Shown: positions 1 to 12,630 of the stretch, piece after piece
Position numbering within the stretch: the first letter of the stretch is position 1
Layout: each line of letters begins with the position of its first letter
Source of the DNA: Scatophagus argus
Lineage: Eukaryota > Chordata > Actinopteri > Scatophagidae
Reading direction: 5' to 3'
DNA length: 64,000 bases
NCBI RefSeq assembly: GCF_020382885.2
Contig: NC_058516.1
Coordinates: 6,611,426-6,675,425 of the forward strand
The notes under the pieces: generated by a model
The model's input: the letters and a program-made list of their open reading frames with translations, nothing else
Told to the model about the DNA's origin: nothing
The model's database searches: none
Translations under genes and position numbers: made by a program

Positions 1-1364
1 TTCTTTTATTGCCAGTTTTAACATTTTGCACTAAAATCTGTCACTGTGAACAAATTGTCACCATTTATCACCAAACAACAGTGCGAGTAAATATTCTCAG
101 CGTTGAAATGCTGTCAGTGATTGTTGTTTTAAAAAGTTTAACTGCATAGAAACACACTGTCACAAAGACACACACACACACAGCCAAGCAGCTGGACAAT
201 AATGCACCCCATGGGGACAAGGGAGGCCTATGCTGATTGGTGGATAGAACAGCTTGTATGTGTGGCTCTCACCTGTTTCTGCACGCAACTGCTGCACTCA
301 AACCTGTCTGGTCTATTTTTAGAACAATGTTTTGGTGTCCTTCAATCACAGTTAAATAATGACATGCTGTGATAAGATAAAATTTTGAATTGATCTTGGT
401 GGAATTGTGACACTTAGCAAATGTAATGAGGAAAAAACATTGATGGGCTAAAAGAAATGGACATTGTAACAATGGGTGGGGGGAAACTAGACAAGAACGT
501 TTGTTTGAATGTTTTCTTGATTCTTCCTTTTTTGCTTCCCAAAGATGAATATTTGCTGTTTTTCTTTCTTTTATATGTTAGTAAAATGAATATTTGGTGT
601 TTTCGGCTATAATTTAAATATGATACCTTAGTCTGTGCAACAGTGAGATTTTTCATCTTTTTGACTTTTTATGTGAATATTCAATCACGACAATAATCAT
701 TTGTTGCATCCCTTGCACTATCTATGGTAGTTGTAGTCATTATAGATACAAGTATAGGTGGTAATTGTCATGGTTGTTTTTTTTCACTGTATCTTAGTTG
801 CAACTAATACATTTCTAAGCAATACATTTGTAAGCATAAGGCTAAATCAGTGATGTTGACCATAACAGACTGAATGAATGTAAAATAAATGAATGAAAAC
901 TAGATATAAATGAAAGGATGAAAGAGTATTAAGTAAAAAGAATCTATCTTCTTTCCTCCCAGTATAGGTACAACATGAGACGAGCTATTCGAGGGCTTTG
1001 ACAGCATTGTCTCTGCTGCTGGTTGGCCACATGACACTCTGGGAGCTGAATCATGGTGGCATATCCAGAGCCTGAGCAACCAGTTGCTTCTTTCAGTCTA
1101 TGACAGCAGCTGCTCGCGTCGAGGCCCGTGCTGCACTGTGATTTGGCCCAGTCAGATTCCACTGGAGCTGAAGCAGGCAGGGGGCAGATGGAGCTATATT
1201 TAGAGTGGGGTGGGATTAAATTGCAGGGTCTTCACACTGTGAACCTTTTCGCTGCCCTGCCTTTTCTAGCCAGGACCGACTGCCAAAAAGACCTGTGGCC
1301 CTAAGTCTCCTTCTTCTCCCTACAGACCGCCTTGTTCATCCATTGTTTTCCCTCCTGACACACC
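1..1364. other. klhl41 upstream region, no gene seen
   Basis: No coding exon is recognisable here. Short open frames on both strands resemble no family I know. A short CA repeat lies near 168-182. The part nearest klhl41 (about 1100-1360) is richer in GC and probably holds its promoter and 5' UTR. A good 3' splice site (pyrimidine tract then AG at 1324-1325) lies 39 bases before the klhl41 ATG, so the 5' UTR may begin in a separate upstream exon that I cannot place. Confidence 0.5.
1185..1203 (+). promoter_or_regulatory. Candidate muscle promoter element: E-box plus MEF2/TATA-like site
   Basis: CAGATG at 1185-1190 is an E-box (CANNTG). Four bases later CTATATTTAG at 1194-1203 fits the MEF2 consensus YTAWWWWTAR at every position and could also serve as a TATA-like element. 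A second E-box, CAGCTG, is at 1107-1112. KLHL41 is a skeletal-muscle gene, and E-box/MEF2 pairs are typical of such promoters. The motifs are read directly; their use is inferred. Confidence 0.4.
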
Positions 1365-4300
1365 ATGGACCCCAACGCCATCAAGGAGGAGCTACGCTTG
1401 TTTCAGAGCACCCTGCTCCAGGATGGGCTGAAAGAGCTGCTGAATGAGAACAAGTTTGTGGACTGCACCCTGAAGGTAGGCGACCGCAGCTTCCCCTGCC
1501 ATCGGCTAATCATGGCCGCCTGTAGCCCTTACTTCAGGGAGATCTTCTTCACAGAGGATGGGAAGGAGGTGGAGAACACCAAGGAGGTGGTCCTGGATGA
1601 TGTCAACCCTTCCATCCTGGATATGATTATCCAGTACCTCTACTCGGCCGAGATTGACCTCACCGATGACAACGTACAGGATATAATCACTGTGGCAAAC
1701 AGATTCCAGATCCCTTCTGTCTTTACGGTCTGTGTCAATTACCTTCAGAAGAAGCTGTCCCTGAGCAACTGCATGGCTATTTTCAGGATGGGCCTGGTGC
1801 TCAACTGTCCCAGGCTCGCTGTGGCTTCACGCAACTACATTGCTGACCGTTTCGAGTTGCTTTACAAAGATGAAGAGTTCCTTAAGCTGGCAGCCCACGA
1901 ACTGTTTGCTGTCATTGGTGGAGACTCCCTGAATGTGGAGAAGGAGGAGCTGGTGTTCGAGGCAGTCATGGCCTGGGTCCGCCATGACAAGGAGCGCATC
2001 AAGGTCCTGAAGGATGCTTTCAACTGTGTCCGCTTTCGCCTGCTGCCAGAGAAGTACTTCAAAGACAGAGTGGAGACTGATGAGCTCATCAAGGCCGACC
2101 CAGAGCTCCAGAAGACAATTCAGGTCATCAGGGATGCCTTCAAAGGGAAACTTCCAGAGAAACCCAAGAAGAAGGAGGGGAAGGAAGGGGAAGGTGAGGA
2201 GGAGGACAGCCCATTCCCCGGCTTTCTAAATGACAACCGTAGACATGGCATGTACGCACGTGACTTCATCCTGATGATCAATGATACCGCAGCAGTGGCG
2301 TATGATGTCAGTGAAAACGAGTGCTTCCTGGTAGCCATGTCAGAGCAGGTGCCACGTAACCACGTCAGCCTTGTGTCACAGAAGAACCAACTCTACGTCA
2401 TTGGAGGACTGTTTGTGGATGAGGAAAACAAAGATGTCCCCCTGCAATGTTACGTCTATTTGGTAACCAGTTTTTTCTTACAGTTGATGCTATTTTATTG
2501 TTACCTGAGCTAGAAAATGTTGCATAAAATCTTTTTTTCAAGGAATTGTTTGAGATTAAGGGAAACATTTTCTTGCTGTGTGTTTGATAAGAAGATAGAT
2601 ACCACTGTCATATCTTAATTGGAGTTGTCACTTTGGCTGTGGAGAAATAAGACACCTTGCCAGAGGCGCCTTGCTCGGGGGATAAACATCATGTGGGAAG
2701 TCTGTAGTCCTCCCCCACGAGATTTGTGTCAGACAATTTCTTGCATTCTGCTGAACTTCCAATGCTTCTCTCACCATGAACGCAAAGACGGGAAAAGGTC
2801 GGTAAGAGTATTTGTAGGCATAATAAAATAAATCTAATTGTGACCTTCAGTCCAACACCTTTCTTAAAGGGCGGGTTGGCTTTGCCATTGAAAGATTATT
2901 GGTTAAATTTCCTCTCCGTAAGCAGGGCACTGATGATGCTGAATGACAGACGCTTTCTGGTCATTCTAGTTTGCCAATTTTTATTTCATATTTCTCCACT
3001 ATGTCTTCCAAAACTCTGCTGGTTTTATTGTTTCTTGTGTCATTCACAGAGGCTTGTGAAAAGGCAGAGTGTGCACAAAAACATGGGATGAATCTTTTCC
3101 TGAACTGACTCAGTCAGGGAGAGTGGATCTTATTTTTCAGTATGAAAAAATCCTATATTAAACTGGACAAGTGGTATACTAGATGGCTAACAAAGCGGAG
3201 CACAAAGTTATTTTGTTTTTTTTATGGATTAAACTGAGATTTAAAGAAGATGTAACAGATTAGAGACAGACAGTTAGAGAGCTTTATTTTTGTTGCTAGG
3301 CATATTATTGTTTAACTGTAGACAGAGTTATGCTGGCTGTTTCCTCCTGCTTCCATGCTAATGTAAAATAGGCCTAACCACCCTGCTAACAAGATACTGG
3401 TATACATTTTGCATCTTTCTCTTGGCAAGAAAACAAATAAGCATACTGAAACAGACACTGAAGGAAGTGATACAGTGATTCTCTTCTTCACGAGGACATA
3501 AAAACGCAGAGCTAATGGGTGCTAAGAGAGTGCTTTCTCCGCTCTGTGTTTTAATGCACTTCTTTCTCCACAGTTGGATCCACTGACGTCTGACTGGGTC
3601 GCCCTGCCGCCCATGCCTTCTCCAAGATGCCTGTTCAGCATCGGAGAGTGCGAGAACCTGATGTTTGCCGTGGCTGGGAAAGACCTCCAGACCAATGAGT
3701 CACTGGATACCGTGATGTGCTACGATGTTGAGTTAGTGGTATTATTTGCTTTCTTCCCTCCACCTCCTTCTTTTTGTGCTGCTGCCCTGTCTCTCACCTT
3801 TTGTACAGTTTTCAGGTGATAATTAACTCCCAGAAATTTCTAAAGCTGCTTCTTTTAGAAAAGGAAAATGTGGTGTTTTACTATCCTATAATAAATTGTG
3901 TTTTGATATGACCTCACGTTTTTAAATAGCTGTTTCTTCCAGTTTTCTAGTTAGGATTTTTACCTTATTTTCACTTATCACAAACCCAGATTGATTTGGC
4001 CACATGGGAAAGCACATAATTAAGCAGTTGAGTATCTGAGCAAAACAGCAGCAACATTTTCAGGGGAACAAAATAACTACTACTTAAAATAACTGTTACT
4101 TTGATATTGATTCTTCAGGAAAATGAAGTGGAGTGAGACTAAAAAGCTTCCTCTGAAGATCCATGGCCATGCTGTCGTCTCCCACAAAGGGCTAATCTAC
4201 ACTATTGGAGGAAAGACAGATGACAAGTGAGTAAACATGTGTGTGTGTGTGTGTGTGTGCGCAACCTTATACTGTGAGTTGCAGCTGCTTGCCTGATTGC

Positions 4301-5933
4301 AGAGCAGCACAGGGCTACAGTCCTGCACCCTCTAATATGTTACAGTAATGGAAAATACTGATCTGTACATCTCTTGTTGAATATTATGGTGATAGTTAAG
4401 CATTGGCTTATCATCTACCCAAGAGAGCCTTAAACATAACAAGATGTAATCTGAGCCATGTCAACAGTGTGTGCAGCAGTGATACTTTTGCAAACTGCCA
4501 ACAAGTCCTAATTAACTTAAATTTGAATGGATTTCAAAGAAATTGACACAGAATTTACATCATTTGGCAACATATTTGCAAAAATCACATATCACATATG
4601 CACTTTTTTTAACTATATGCACAAAATTTCTTATAAATTTAGATTTTGGAGTTTTAAAATATTCTTAACTGGTGACCAAATATTTCTCAGTTGAGACTAC
4701 TTGTGTGCCAGCAATTCCTCTTGCAGATACATCTGAAATGTACAATATCATGTGTTTCAGTTTCAACTTGCGCCATCAATCTCTGATCCAAATGAGATGG
4801 TATTGTTTTAATCCTGCCCCATTCAATATGTGTTTCAGTTTGAGAAAATGGACATGATCCCAAACTGTATGTAAAGGTGGGGAAAGACAACAGGATGTTG
4901 TCAAGCAGGAATAAAATCTGCAATTAAAAGATTCGAATATATTTATAGAAAATACAAATGAATACAGTTTAATTTTTTATTCTACTTTTCATTATTATTA
5001 TTGTAATTTTTTTCCAGAATCATCAAAATCATCATCAGTATCATCACCTTTTAGCCTAGGTGGTTTGGTGGAACGCAAACATTTTGATAATCATATTCAC
5101 AAAGCAACTTATTTCAAATCATCATCTGTGCAATAAGCTTCTTTAACTTCACTTTGTTGTGTTTTTAATATGGAATGAAATGGGTTTTTGTAACAATTTT
5201 CATCTTTGGATCATCCTTGTACTTCCCTTCACCTTCACAGCAAAGCCATCAACAAGATGTTTGTATACAACCACAAGCAGTCAGAGTGGAAGGAGCTTGC
5301 GGCCATGAAGACACCCAGATCCATGTTCGGAGCTGTGATCCACAATGGCAAGATTGTGGTGGCTGGTGGAGTCAATGAGGAAGGCCTTACTGCTGCATGT
5401 GAAGCCTATGACTTTACAACAAACAAGTATGATTCTGTTCGAACTTGTTTTGCCTTTGTTAGTTGAAGAATTGTGTCAAAATACTGAATGCCCCCAACCT
5501 TTAAAATAAAGTGAAATTTGTTCCAGGTACTAAAATGAGCGCTCCACTTTCCATCTGACCTTCTCCTCGTGTTGTATCTCCTCAGGTGGGAGCCTTTCTC
5601 AGAGTTTCCCCAGGAGAGGAGCTCTGTCAACCTGTTGAGCAATGGTGGCTCCCTGTATGCCGTGGGTGGCTTCGCCATGGTTCAGATGGAGGACAAGGAG
5701 GTGGCTCCCACAGAAGTTACTGACGTCTGGCAGTAAGTCCTCTCAAATTCATGGGACAGAGATTTACAACAATTACCGCTATGAATGTTCTGGGAACTGA
5801 CTCTCCTCTTGGTTCTGTTAGGTATGAGGATGATAAGAAGCAGTGGACTGGCATGCTGAGGGAGATGCGTTATGCTGCCGGCTCCTCCTGTGTGTCCATG
5901 CGCCTCAACGCTGCCAGGATGCCCAAACTGTAG
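1365..5933 (+). CDS. klhl41: Kelch-like protein 41 (BTB-BACK-Kelch), 6 coding exons
   Basis: KLHL41 (sarcosin/KBTBD10) is a striated-muscle protein that supports myofibril assembly and acts with cullin-3 E3 ligase complexes; human defects cause nemaline myopathy. Coding exons: 1365-2462, 3574-3731, 4119-4226, 5241-5426, 5586-5732, 5822-5933. They join in frame to 602 aa, close to the 606 aa I recall for human. Exon 1 encodes the BTB domain (about residues 33-130, with the [18 protein letters not shown] core), the BACK domain (about 135-240) and a Lys/Glu-rich linker (about 265-285). The later exons encode the Kelch blades, including VYAVGGF- and VAGGV-type strands. The C-terminus MPKL resembles human LSKL. 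The closest alternative is KLHL40, but the linker, the NDTAAVAYD segment and the C-terminus fit KLHL41 better. The ATG at 1365 matches the family start. The a/b paralogue letter cannot be set. Confidence 0.93.
4239..4259. repeat. (GT)n microsatellite in klhl41 intron 3
   Basis: A run of about ten GT units starts 13 bases after the exon 3 donor (GT at 4227-4228). It is a simple repeat and probably length-polymorphic. Confidence 0.85.
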
Positions 5934-6227
5934 ACAGAACCACTTTGTTTCTTTCTTAACTGCCTAACTACACTTTCTGACACCCCCTTCTGTCTTGGCA
6001 AGCTGCCTCTGAGGCGTCTCTTCCTCTGCACTCGTATTTCTGTGTGTCGAGTTGATCTTTGACATTAATTTTTCTCTGGACTCAAACGATTTTTATCTGT
6101 ACTATAAGCACGGTTCTGCTGATTCTACAAAGACTGCACCAACCCCACAGTATTAAAAAAAAGAAACCACAATTTAGATTGATCTTTAAAGCTCTGTTTA
6201 CATCATTTATAGCTCTTCTTTTGTAAA

Positions 6228-6233
6228 ATAAAC
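6228..6233 (+). terminator. klhl41 polyadenylation signal
   Basis: AATAAA lies about 295 bases after the klhl41 stop codon, in an AT-rich 3' UTR. It is the first canonical hexamer downstream of the stop that I noticed. Confidence 0.6.
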
Positions 6234-8804
6234 ATTTGTTTTTGATTTTGTGTTATCTGCAGAAAAATGACGTTACAGAGATTCAAAAGATGTATATTTG
6301 CAACTTCATATTTGCAGGAGATGTCTTGACATTTAATCACAGCATAATGATCTTCAGACATGTCAGGTGTGTCAACATCTCCATGGGTTACTACACTGCA
6401 AGTTCAAGAGATGGAAACAACAAAGACGACTGGAGAAGTTGAGGTAAAACTGTGCAGTTTACGCTCACACTGAATGAAATACATTTGCAGTGAATCAAAA
6501 CACTTGAACAGGAACAGGATAATGAAACAGGAGACGGAGGATTTTACTCTACATGTTACTCAGCATCTCAGCTGTAAAGGAGATGGAAGATATGCCATTA
6601 CCCACTCACAACTTAATGATTAGGGTTTGGAAAGATCAAATAACAATTATTTTAAGTAATGTAGTTGGAATTTCTACTGTCTTGTGACTGTGTAAATCTA
6701 ATTGTGCTGGTTTTTGGTGAAACTTAATTTTTTTTTTTTAAATTAAATCATAAAAAGCTAAATACTCTTAAGAAAAATTATACATGCTTTTTTGGGGGGG
6801 AAAAGTACCTTTCTTGGAATAGTAGCCTTGCAGTTACTGCAGGAAAATGAAGTGGTGGTTTTGGAAGGACTGAGAGAAGTTGAAGCTGAAATATCAACTG
6901 AAGTGAAACTGCTGAAAAGGGTTCAGTTAAGCTTCAGTTGAACTTAAAGCACTGAAAGGAGTTGAAACTTCAGTGGAAGTCCTAAACGAACTTTGTGCCT
7001 GTTCAACGGAAGGAAGATGCCAATTCAAAGGTAAGTTGTGTTTGAACAGTGAAAACTATGGGACTAAAAATGGATAAAAATGTAAAAATACTGCGTGAAA
7101 CCAAGGTTGAATATAAGCTAAGAAAAAGCTAACTTAACTTTCACTGATTGACAAAAATATAGGAGACTTGCCACTGGGAACCACTGAAGCATGTTGGCAC
7201 AGTTCACAGGTGATTGCTTTAAAAGTGGCTCATAGAGCTAATATAAATTGGTGGCAGCTGTTCAAAACTATGAATCAGAGTCTGTGAAATACGTACGTCA
7301 TGCATTTTAAACTCAAAATAACACTCAGGCAGATGAAAATGTACTTTGTGTTAATTTCACACATTCTTCTAAACTTCCTTAAAACTTTAATGAGAAACCA
7401 AGGTCTGTGTCTGAGCCAAATTTAGATCTACATTGTCACGCCAGTGTAGTCACCTGCCCAGCTGAACAAATGACAAAGATCTCATTCCAAAGTCGAGTTT
7501 ATTTTTCTGAAGAAAATATGCACCAAAGAGTTTGATTCATCAAGATGCTATCCAATGTGTTGCCCAACTTGACTTGTTTTTTTCTCTGCACAACCACCTT
7601 AAACCCGATCTAAATGACCTTTGAGCTTTATCAGCTCAAGCAAGACACCAGGAAGTTAGTGCCCATGGAGCATACAACAGTGGGCTTTCAAACACAAATA
7701 TGCTGGAGTTTCCCTTGGGTGTGGAATACTGGAAGGAGAAAGTAGGAGGAGGAGTGACAGAGGAATGGAAGTGAAAACAGCGATGAGACACTGAATGCTT
7801 GGAGTGAGCACTGATAAGGACTCTTACTCTACTAAAAGTGAGTATAAAAATCTCTTTTTCAAACTAACTTTATGAATCAGGCTCTCTATATTCAGTATAA
7901 CATTCAGATTATGGATGGGGCTTGTATTTTTCCACAAAAACTCAAGATGTAATGATTTTAATGAGTGCAAGTTCCTTCCGTATGAAATCTGAGTGTAGAT
8001 GCAATGTGTAAACGATGACACCTCACACATCTCCTCACATCCATAATGAGAGCAGATTGCACTGACAGCATTACAAGAAGCTGCCATAAAGCCAGGATGC
8101 CATAGGCGCTGTCATATCCTTAGAGGCTTTCAGAAACCAGACTGTTGACAAGGAGAGATGTTTGCTTCTTTCCCAGAGTTTGTTTGATTGTTTGTTTCTC
8201 TCCCAGCCTGCTTGCCTCTAGGTTTCATTCCCTGCTCTCTCCATCCTTCCTCAAGCAGTAATTGCCAATGACATTGATATGACAGCTGAGGGAAAAGGGA
8301 ATGGTGATTTGCTTGTAGCCTATTTTTCCCTCATCCAGCAACATATGCTGTGTACGTGTTCACTTGAATTTAAAGAATTCACAGGAATGGACCGGTCATC
8401 CGGCTCAAAATCTCTCTTACAAGAAAGGTATTTTTTTACAAGTTCAGCAACACATTTGAAAACATGAGGGCAAAACTAATAAATAATTTTACATCCAGCC
8501 GATTAAGAGACAGATATTTTTCTCAGGAGTAGGTGAAGACCAAAACAGAGCTGCAGGGAGGCTGAATACTGGGCTTACATATGCCTGGAGACCATAACCC
8601 CTCTTCAGATGAAGGCTGATGTTGCTCTGTGTTTGCTTAATGTTTGCCAGGTTCACCATTTCCTTCTTTCACCTTCCTAAGTAGTCGAAAATGAAAGCAG
8701 GGAGCAAAACAGTTCGATGACTAGACAGGAAATTAAGTTTTCGACCTGCCAGATTTTTCATTTTCAAATGAGGTTTGTAAAATTGCTTTTCACACTCAAC
8801 AGAC
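6234..8804. other. klhl41-oxgr1 intergenic region, possible oxgr1 5' UTR
   Basis: No coding gene is recognised. An exon-like stretch at about 6842-7030 is full of degenerate GTTGAA/TTCAGT units and ends in a strong donor, CAAAG|GTAAGT, at 7031. A 3' splice site (AG at 8801-8802) sits two bases before the oxgr1 ATG, so a noncoding oxgr1 exon probably lies somewhere in this stretch. Linking these two splice sites is inference. Confidence 0.4.
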
Positions 8805-9827
8805 ATGTTGACCCAGACATCAGCCATGACCCGTACCCCCTACAATGGAGAAGATGGCAACTGCACCAATGTGGACCAACTGATGAAACTCTATTACCTT
8901 CCAGTGTCTTATACCATTATCTTCATTGTGGGCCTGGTGGGCAATATAACCTCCATTGGCATTTACGTGACAAAGCTGCGTCCATGGAAGAGCAGCAGCA
9001 TCATCATGTTCAATCTGGCGCTGACTGACCTCCTTTATGTCCTCAGCCTGCCCTTCCTGGTCTACTACTACAGCAACAGGGAATTGTGGACACTTGGTGA
9101 CTTCATGTGCCGCTTAGTGCGCATTGGGTTTCATTTTAACCTCTATGGGAGCATCCTTTTCTTGACGTGTCTTGCAGTGTTCCGCTACGTAGTAGTAACC
9201 AAACCCCTGCTGGCAGCACAGGTACAACACAAGTTTTGGGGTATAACTGCTTGCTCAGCCGTCTGGATCGTCACCGCTGCTGAAATCACACCCATGTTGC
9301 CCATGATATCCTCAGACAAGCACAACGAGACCTGCTTGGATTTTGCTAGCGTCATAGCCACTGGTAATATGTGGTGGTATGATTGTATGCTCACTGCACT
9401 CGGATTTTTGCTCCCTCTCGTTGTGGTATTCATATGTTACATTGGTATGGTGAAACAGCTGGCAAAGGGGCCGTACAAATCCAGCCCGTGTCGGATGCGG
9501 GCACGGCGCATGACTGTGCTGATCCTGTTGGTGTTTGTGTTGTGCTTCCTGCCATATCACATTTTGCGTGTGTTACGGATAGAAACTCTAAGGCTGCAGG
9601 AGACGCCATGCATTGTGAAGCACATCGTCCATGCAGCATACATCGTCTCCAGGCCTCTGGCTGGGCTCAACACATTCTTTAACCTGGCTCTGTACACTCT
9701 TTCAGGCGATAAGTTCAGGAGGGCCTTTCTCAGCACTTTCTCCTGGGAATACTGGCTAACCAAGACCAGGTCACTGCTCCACCTGGCCATTATTGACAAA
9801 GCAGGCAGCAACATGCCTCCTGCATGA
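8805..9827 (+). CDS. oxgr1: 2-oxoglutarate receptor 1-like class A GPCR
   Basis: OXGR1 (GPR99) is a Gq-coupled plasma-membrane receptor for 2-oxoglutarate, also reported to bind leukotriene E4. This single-exon, 340-aa protein has seven hydrophobic segments. Visible landmarks are N-glycosylation sequons at Asn19, Asn47 and Asn174, an RPWKSSSIIMFNLALTDLLY block spanning loop 1 and TM2, an FRY triplet (126-128) in place of DRY as in human OXGR1, Cys102 and Cys177 for the usual disulfide, CFLPYHILRVLRIE in TM6 (247-260), and YIVSRPLAGLNT plus NLALY in TM7 (279-297). These match human OXGR1 more closely than P2Y or SUCNR1 receptors. A second Met at residue 8 could also be the start. The AG splice site just upstream explains an intron in the 5' UTR. 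Neighbouring hs6st3 fits the human 13q32 order. Confidence 0.9.
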   Translation: MLTQTSAMTRTPYNGEDGNCTNVDQLMKLYYLPVSYTIIFIVGLVGNITSIGIYVTKLRPWKSSSIIMFNLALTDLLYVLSLPFLVYYYSNRELWTLGDFMCRLVRIGFHFNLYGSILFLTCLAVFRYVVVTKPLLAAQVQHKFWGITACSAVWIVTAAEITPMLPMISSDKHNETCLDFASVIATGNMWWYDCMLTALGFLLPLVVVFICYIGMVKQLAKGPYKSSPCRMRARRMTVLILLVFVLCFLPYHILRVLRIETLRLQETPCIVKHIVHAAYIVSRPLAGLNTFFNLALYTLSGDKFRRAFLSTFSWEYWLTKTRSLLHLAIIDKAGSNMPPA

Positions 9828-12630
9828 CTGATGAGTGTCCAACACTTGGCTTTTCTTTCTTTGATCACCCTTGGGCTCATACTGTGGACACATTGTAAAC
9901 ACACTTGTTCCAACATCACGTCGGTAAAGCTACCGGACAGCTGTGGTTTCTTCTTCTGGGCCTCCCAGAAGCAATGAGTGGTTTTGGTTTGTCTTGTAGA
10001 AATTGTGTGCCAACGCCTGAAATGTAAATGTAATTGACTGGAGGTCAGCGGTGTCAGAAGTTGGTGTTAAGTTAGACCTTTTGACACTTTTTCCTCTATC
10101 TGGCTGGAAATCCTTTGAGAATAATTTACCTGACACTTAAAATGTTGTGGATCCTTTTTCTGGCAGTCATAAAAATCGTCTTAGTTATCGAAGGTTTGTG
10201 ATTTCCTGAGAAATTTCAACACACACTGTGTGTTAAACTGTGTAGCTTAAATCTAAAGCGGTTTCACTGATTGAAGCTGCTTTCACAAAGTATGTTTGTG
10301 CACTTAAACAGAAATAATTTTAATGTCTGATCTTCTGCTATGCTAAGGTATTTTTGGTGACCTCTTTACTGTGTGATGCTACCATGAGATTCACATTTGT
10401 GGCTTAACTTGGAAGGAAATTTTAGTTCGATAGATTAAACTTGCAGAAAACTGTCGCTCTGTATTTTATTTTTAATGCAGGTGTTAATGGTAAGGAAAAA
10501 AAGTTTGGTGTTTGAACGACCTGTGATAGTTTACTGATGATTTTTCAACCTGCTTCTTGAGTGAGGTTGCATTTTCTGAATTTATAATCTTAATCTTAGT
10601 CATTTAACACCTTTTTTTTGCATTCCCATCATCATGGGTAGCTGCATTTGTCTCCCCTGCAATGTGATAAAATTATTTTACAACCCAACAACACCTCCTG
10701 CCGCTACTGACCTGTGAAAGAGGTTGTAACTAAGCACTCGGCTGAGTTCTCTGTGCACATGCGTTCACCTTCCCCATGAGCTAACAAGGCAGGCAGCACA
10801 TTCCTCACTTCTGAAAGCCAGAGAGAGCTGGCGACAAAAGAACCAAAGGGTTGGAATGTGAGCTCTTCAACAAGGGCATTATCACCACAAAATGCAAAGC
10901 ACAGAAAATGTTTCACTGCTAGAAAAAAAACAAATTTTGAAAGCAAAGAAATACCAAACATTCATTTATCTTGATCTAACCTCCAGGAACAATTCTCTCT
11001 GTCAACAGAAAGAAGTCCTCTGTAGATAAAGGAAGCTGTTACAGTGTTTGTCTATCACTGTCTGCAAACTGCTCCATCCTGGATACCATGTGTCTTCCTG
11101 CTGCAATACCCTGCCATGCTTAATGGCTGAGATCACAATTCAAAGCTAAGGAGACAACAGAGACTCATAATCTTATCATATCAGTTGAATTAATGTGACA
11201 TTTTAAAGTGTGCGTCACTTATCCCTGTACATGAGTGCACAGAAGTAAAATTCATCGTCATTATTTTAGGCTTACATAATTCTAATCTTTCTCTGTTACA
11301 TGCTGTACAAGTAGAATAGAGACTGCAGCTGGGGATGGAAGGGCTATTTTGGTCTGTGGACACAGCCATTTCCTTCTTCTGCCTCCCTCCTGATCCCCTT
11401 GTCATTCTCGTTTTCCTTCTCGTGAACAAAACGTCTGCGTGGAGTGATCGGGAAATGCTTATTGCAGCCACAGGATATTAATATGAAGCAATCATCCCTG
11501 CATTTAACATCTCAACGGCCTGTTGTCTGTAGTGTTGAAATAGATTGTTTTTCTGCTGGAGTGTGAATGCAACGTCGGTCGAACTGAGAGATGTGTGTTT
11601 GTCAGATTACAGAGGGAAAAGCATTCAGCAAGCTGCCGGGTTTCTTCTATTTTCTGCTGCGTCAGCATCATGGTCAATTGAACTTTAAATGATCAATTTG
11701 GAAGTGAAGGGCCTGTGATCAATGAGCTAATGGTGGAAATACCAATGTTCTCTCTTTGTGATGTAAGAGTGCTGAAACTGGCTCTGACAGCCTGTCTTTC
11801 AGGCCTACAGCTCTCCCCTCTCCTTCTTGAGAAGAAAAAAAGCCTCATCACTGTGCGTCAGTGTGTCTGTATGTGCGTGAATATGGAAGAAGTTGGCACA
11901 CCACAGGAAGATTTCAGATTTTTATGGTGAGAACATGCTGTGAAAAAGGAGCAAAACAGAACAGTACACTTGCGAACCAGAGAGAGCCCATCAGGGACAA
12001 ATTTACATCACTGGATGCTGTATATTTTTATTGAACACATTTCCTGCAAGAAATTACCTTGATTGTTTCTGTATAATGCAGCTCAATCAGTCAGAAAGAA
12101 AAAAAAACACTGCAGACTATTGGCAAGTTTGTGCTTTGATATTCTTATGAAGCCAACAACCACAGAGTAACTACAAGATTTCACTGATCAACACAGCGCT
12201 AGATGACAAACATGACACAGAGGATCCTTCAATTCATTCTCCATTTTTAAAATAGACTAAAATGGCCTTCTCAGGGCGCACATTATTTTTCAGTCCTACT
12301 AATTATTAGCAAATTTTAAGAAACATTTTCACTGCTTTGAGAACATTCAAAGCATTTGCTAATGAATAAATAAATACAATTCACAACTGCAGTGCCAAAA
12401 AATAGCCTTAAGAAAAAAAAACATGAATACAAAATGTTTATGTTGCCATGACAATTACATCCATCATAAATATTAAGACACCATTTGGCAGTCCAACAAA
12501 GCGCAATGATGCTGAGGGCAGGAGGTTTTGGCAGATTCACAGCAGAGGAGGGACCGAGGGAGGAGAGTAAAGCACGATGAATCAAACAGCAATCAGTCAG
12601 GACGTTGGTGCTTTAGTTCCTGTGCTCTCC
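9828..12630. other. Convergent interval between oxgr1 and hs6st3
   Basis: This interval holds the two 3' UTRs. I see no coding exon; the short frames are scattered and match no known family. A minus-strand AATAAA (TTTATT on + at 12027-12032) lies about 600 bases beyond the hs6st3 stop and may be its polyadenylation signal. I could not pick a convincing signal for oxgr1. Confidence 0.45.

Noticed and set aside
1365-5933. KLHL40 as the identity of the Kelch gene
   Set aside because: The linker, NDTAAVAYD block and C-terminus agree better with KLHL41, and the length fits KLHL41 closely.
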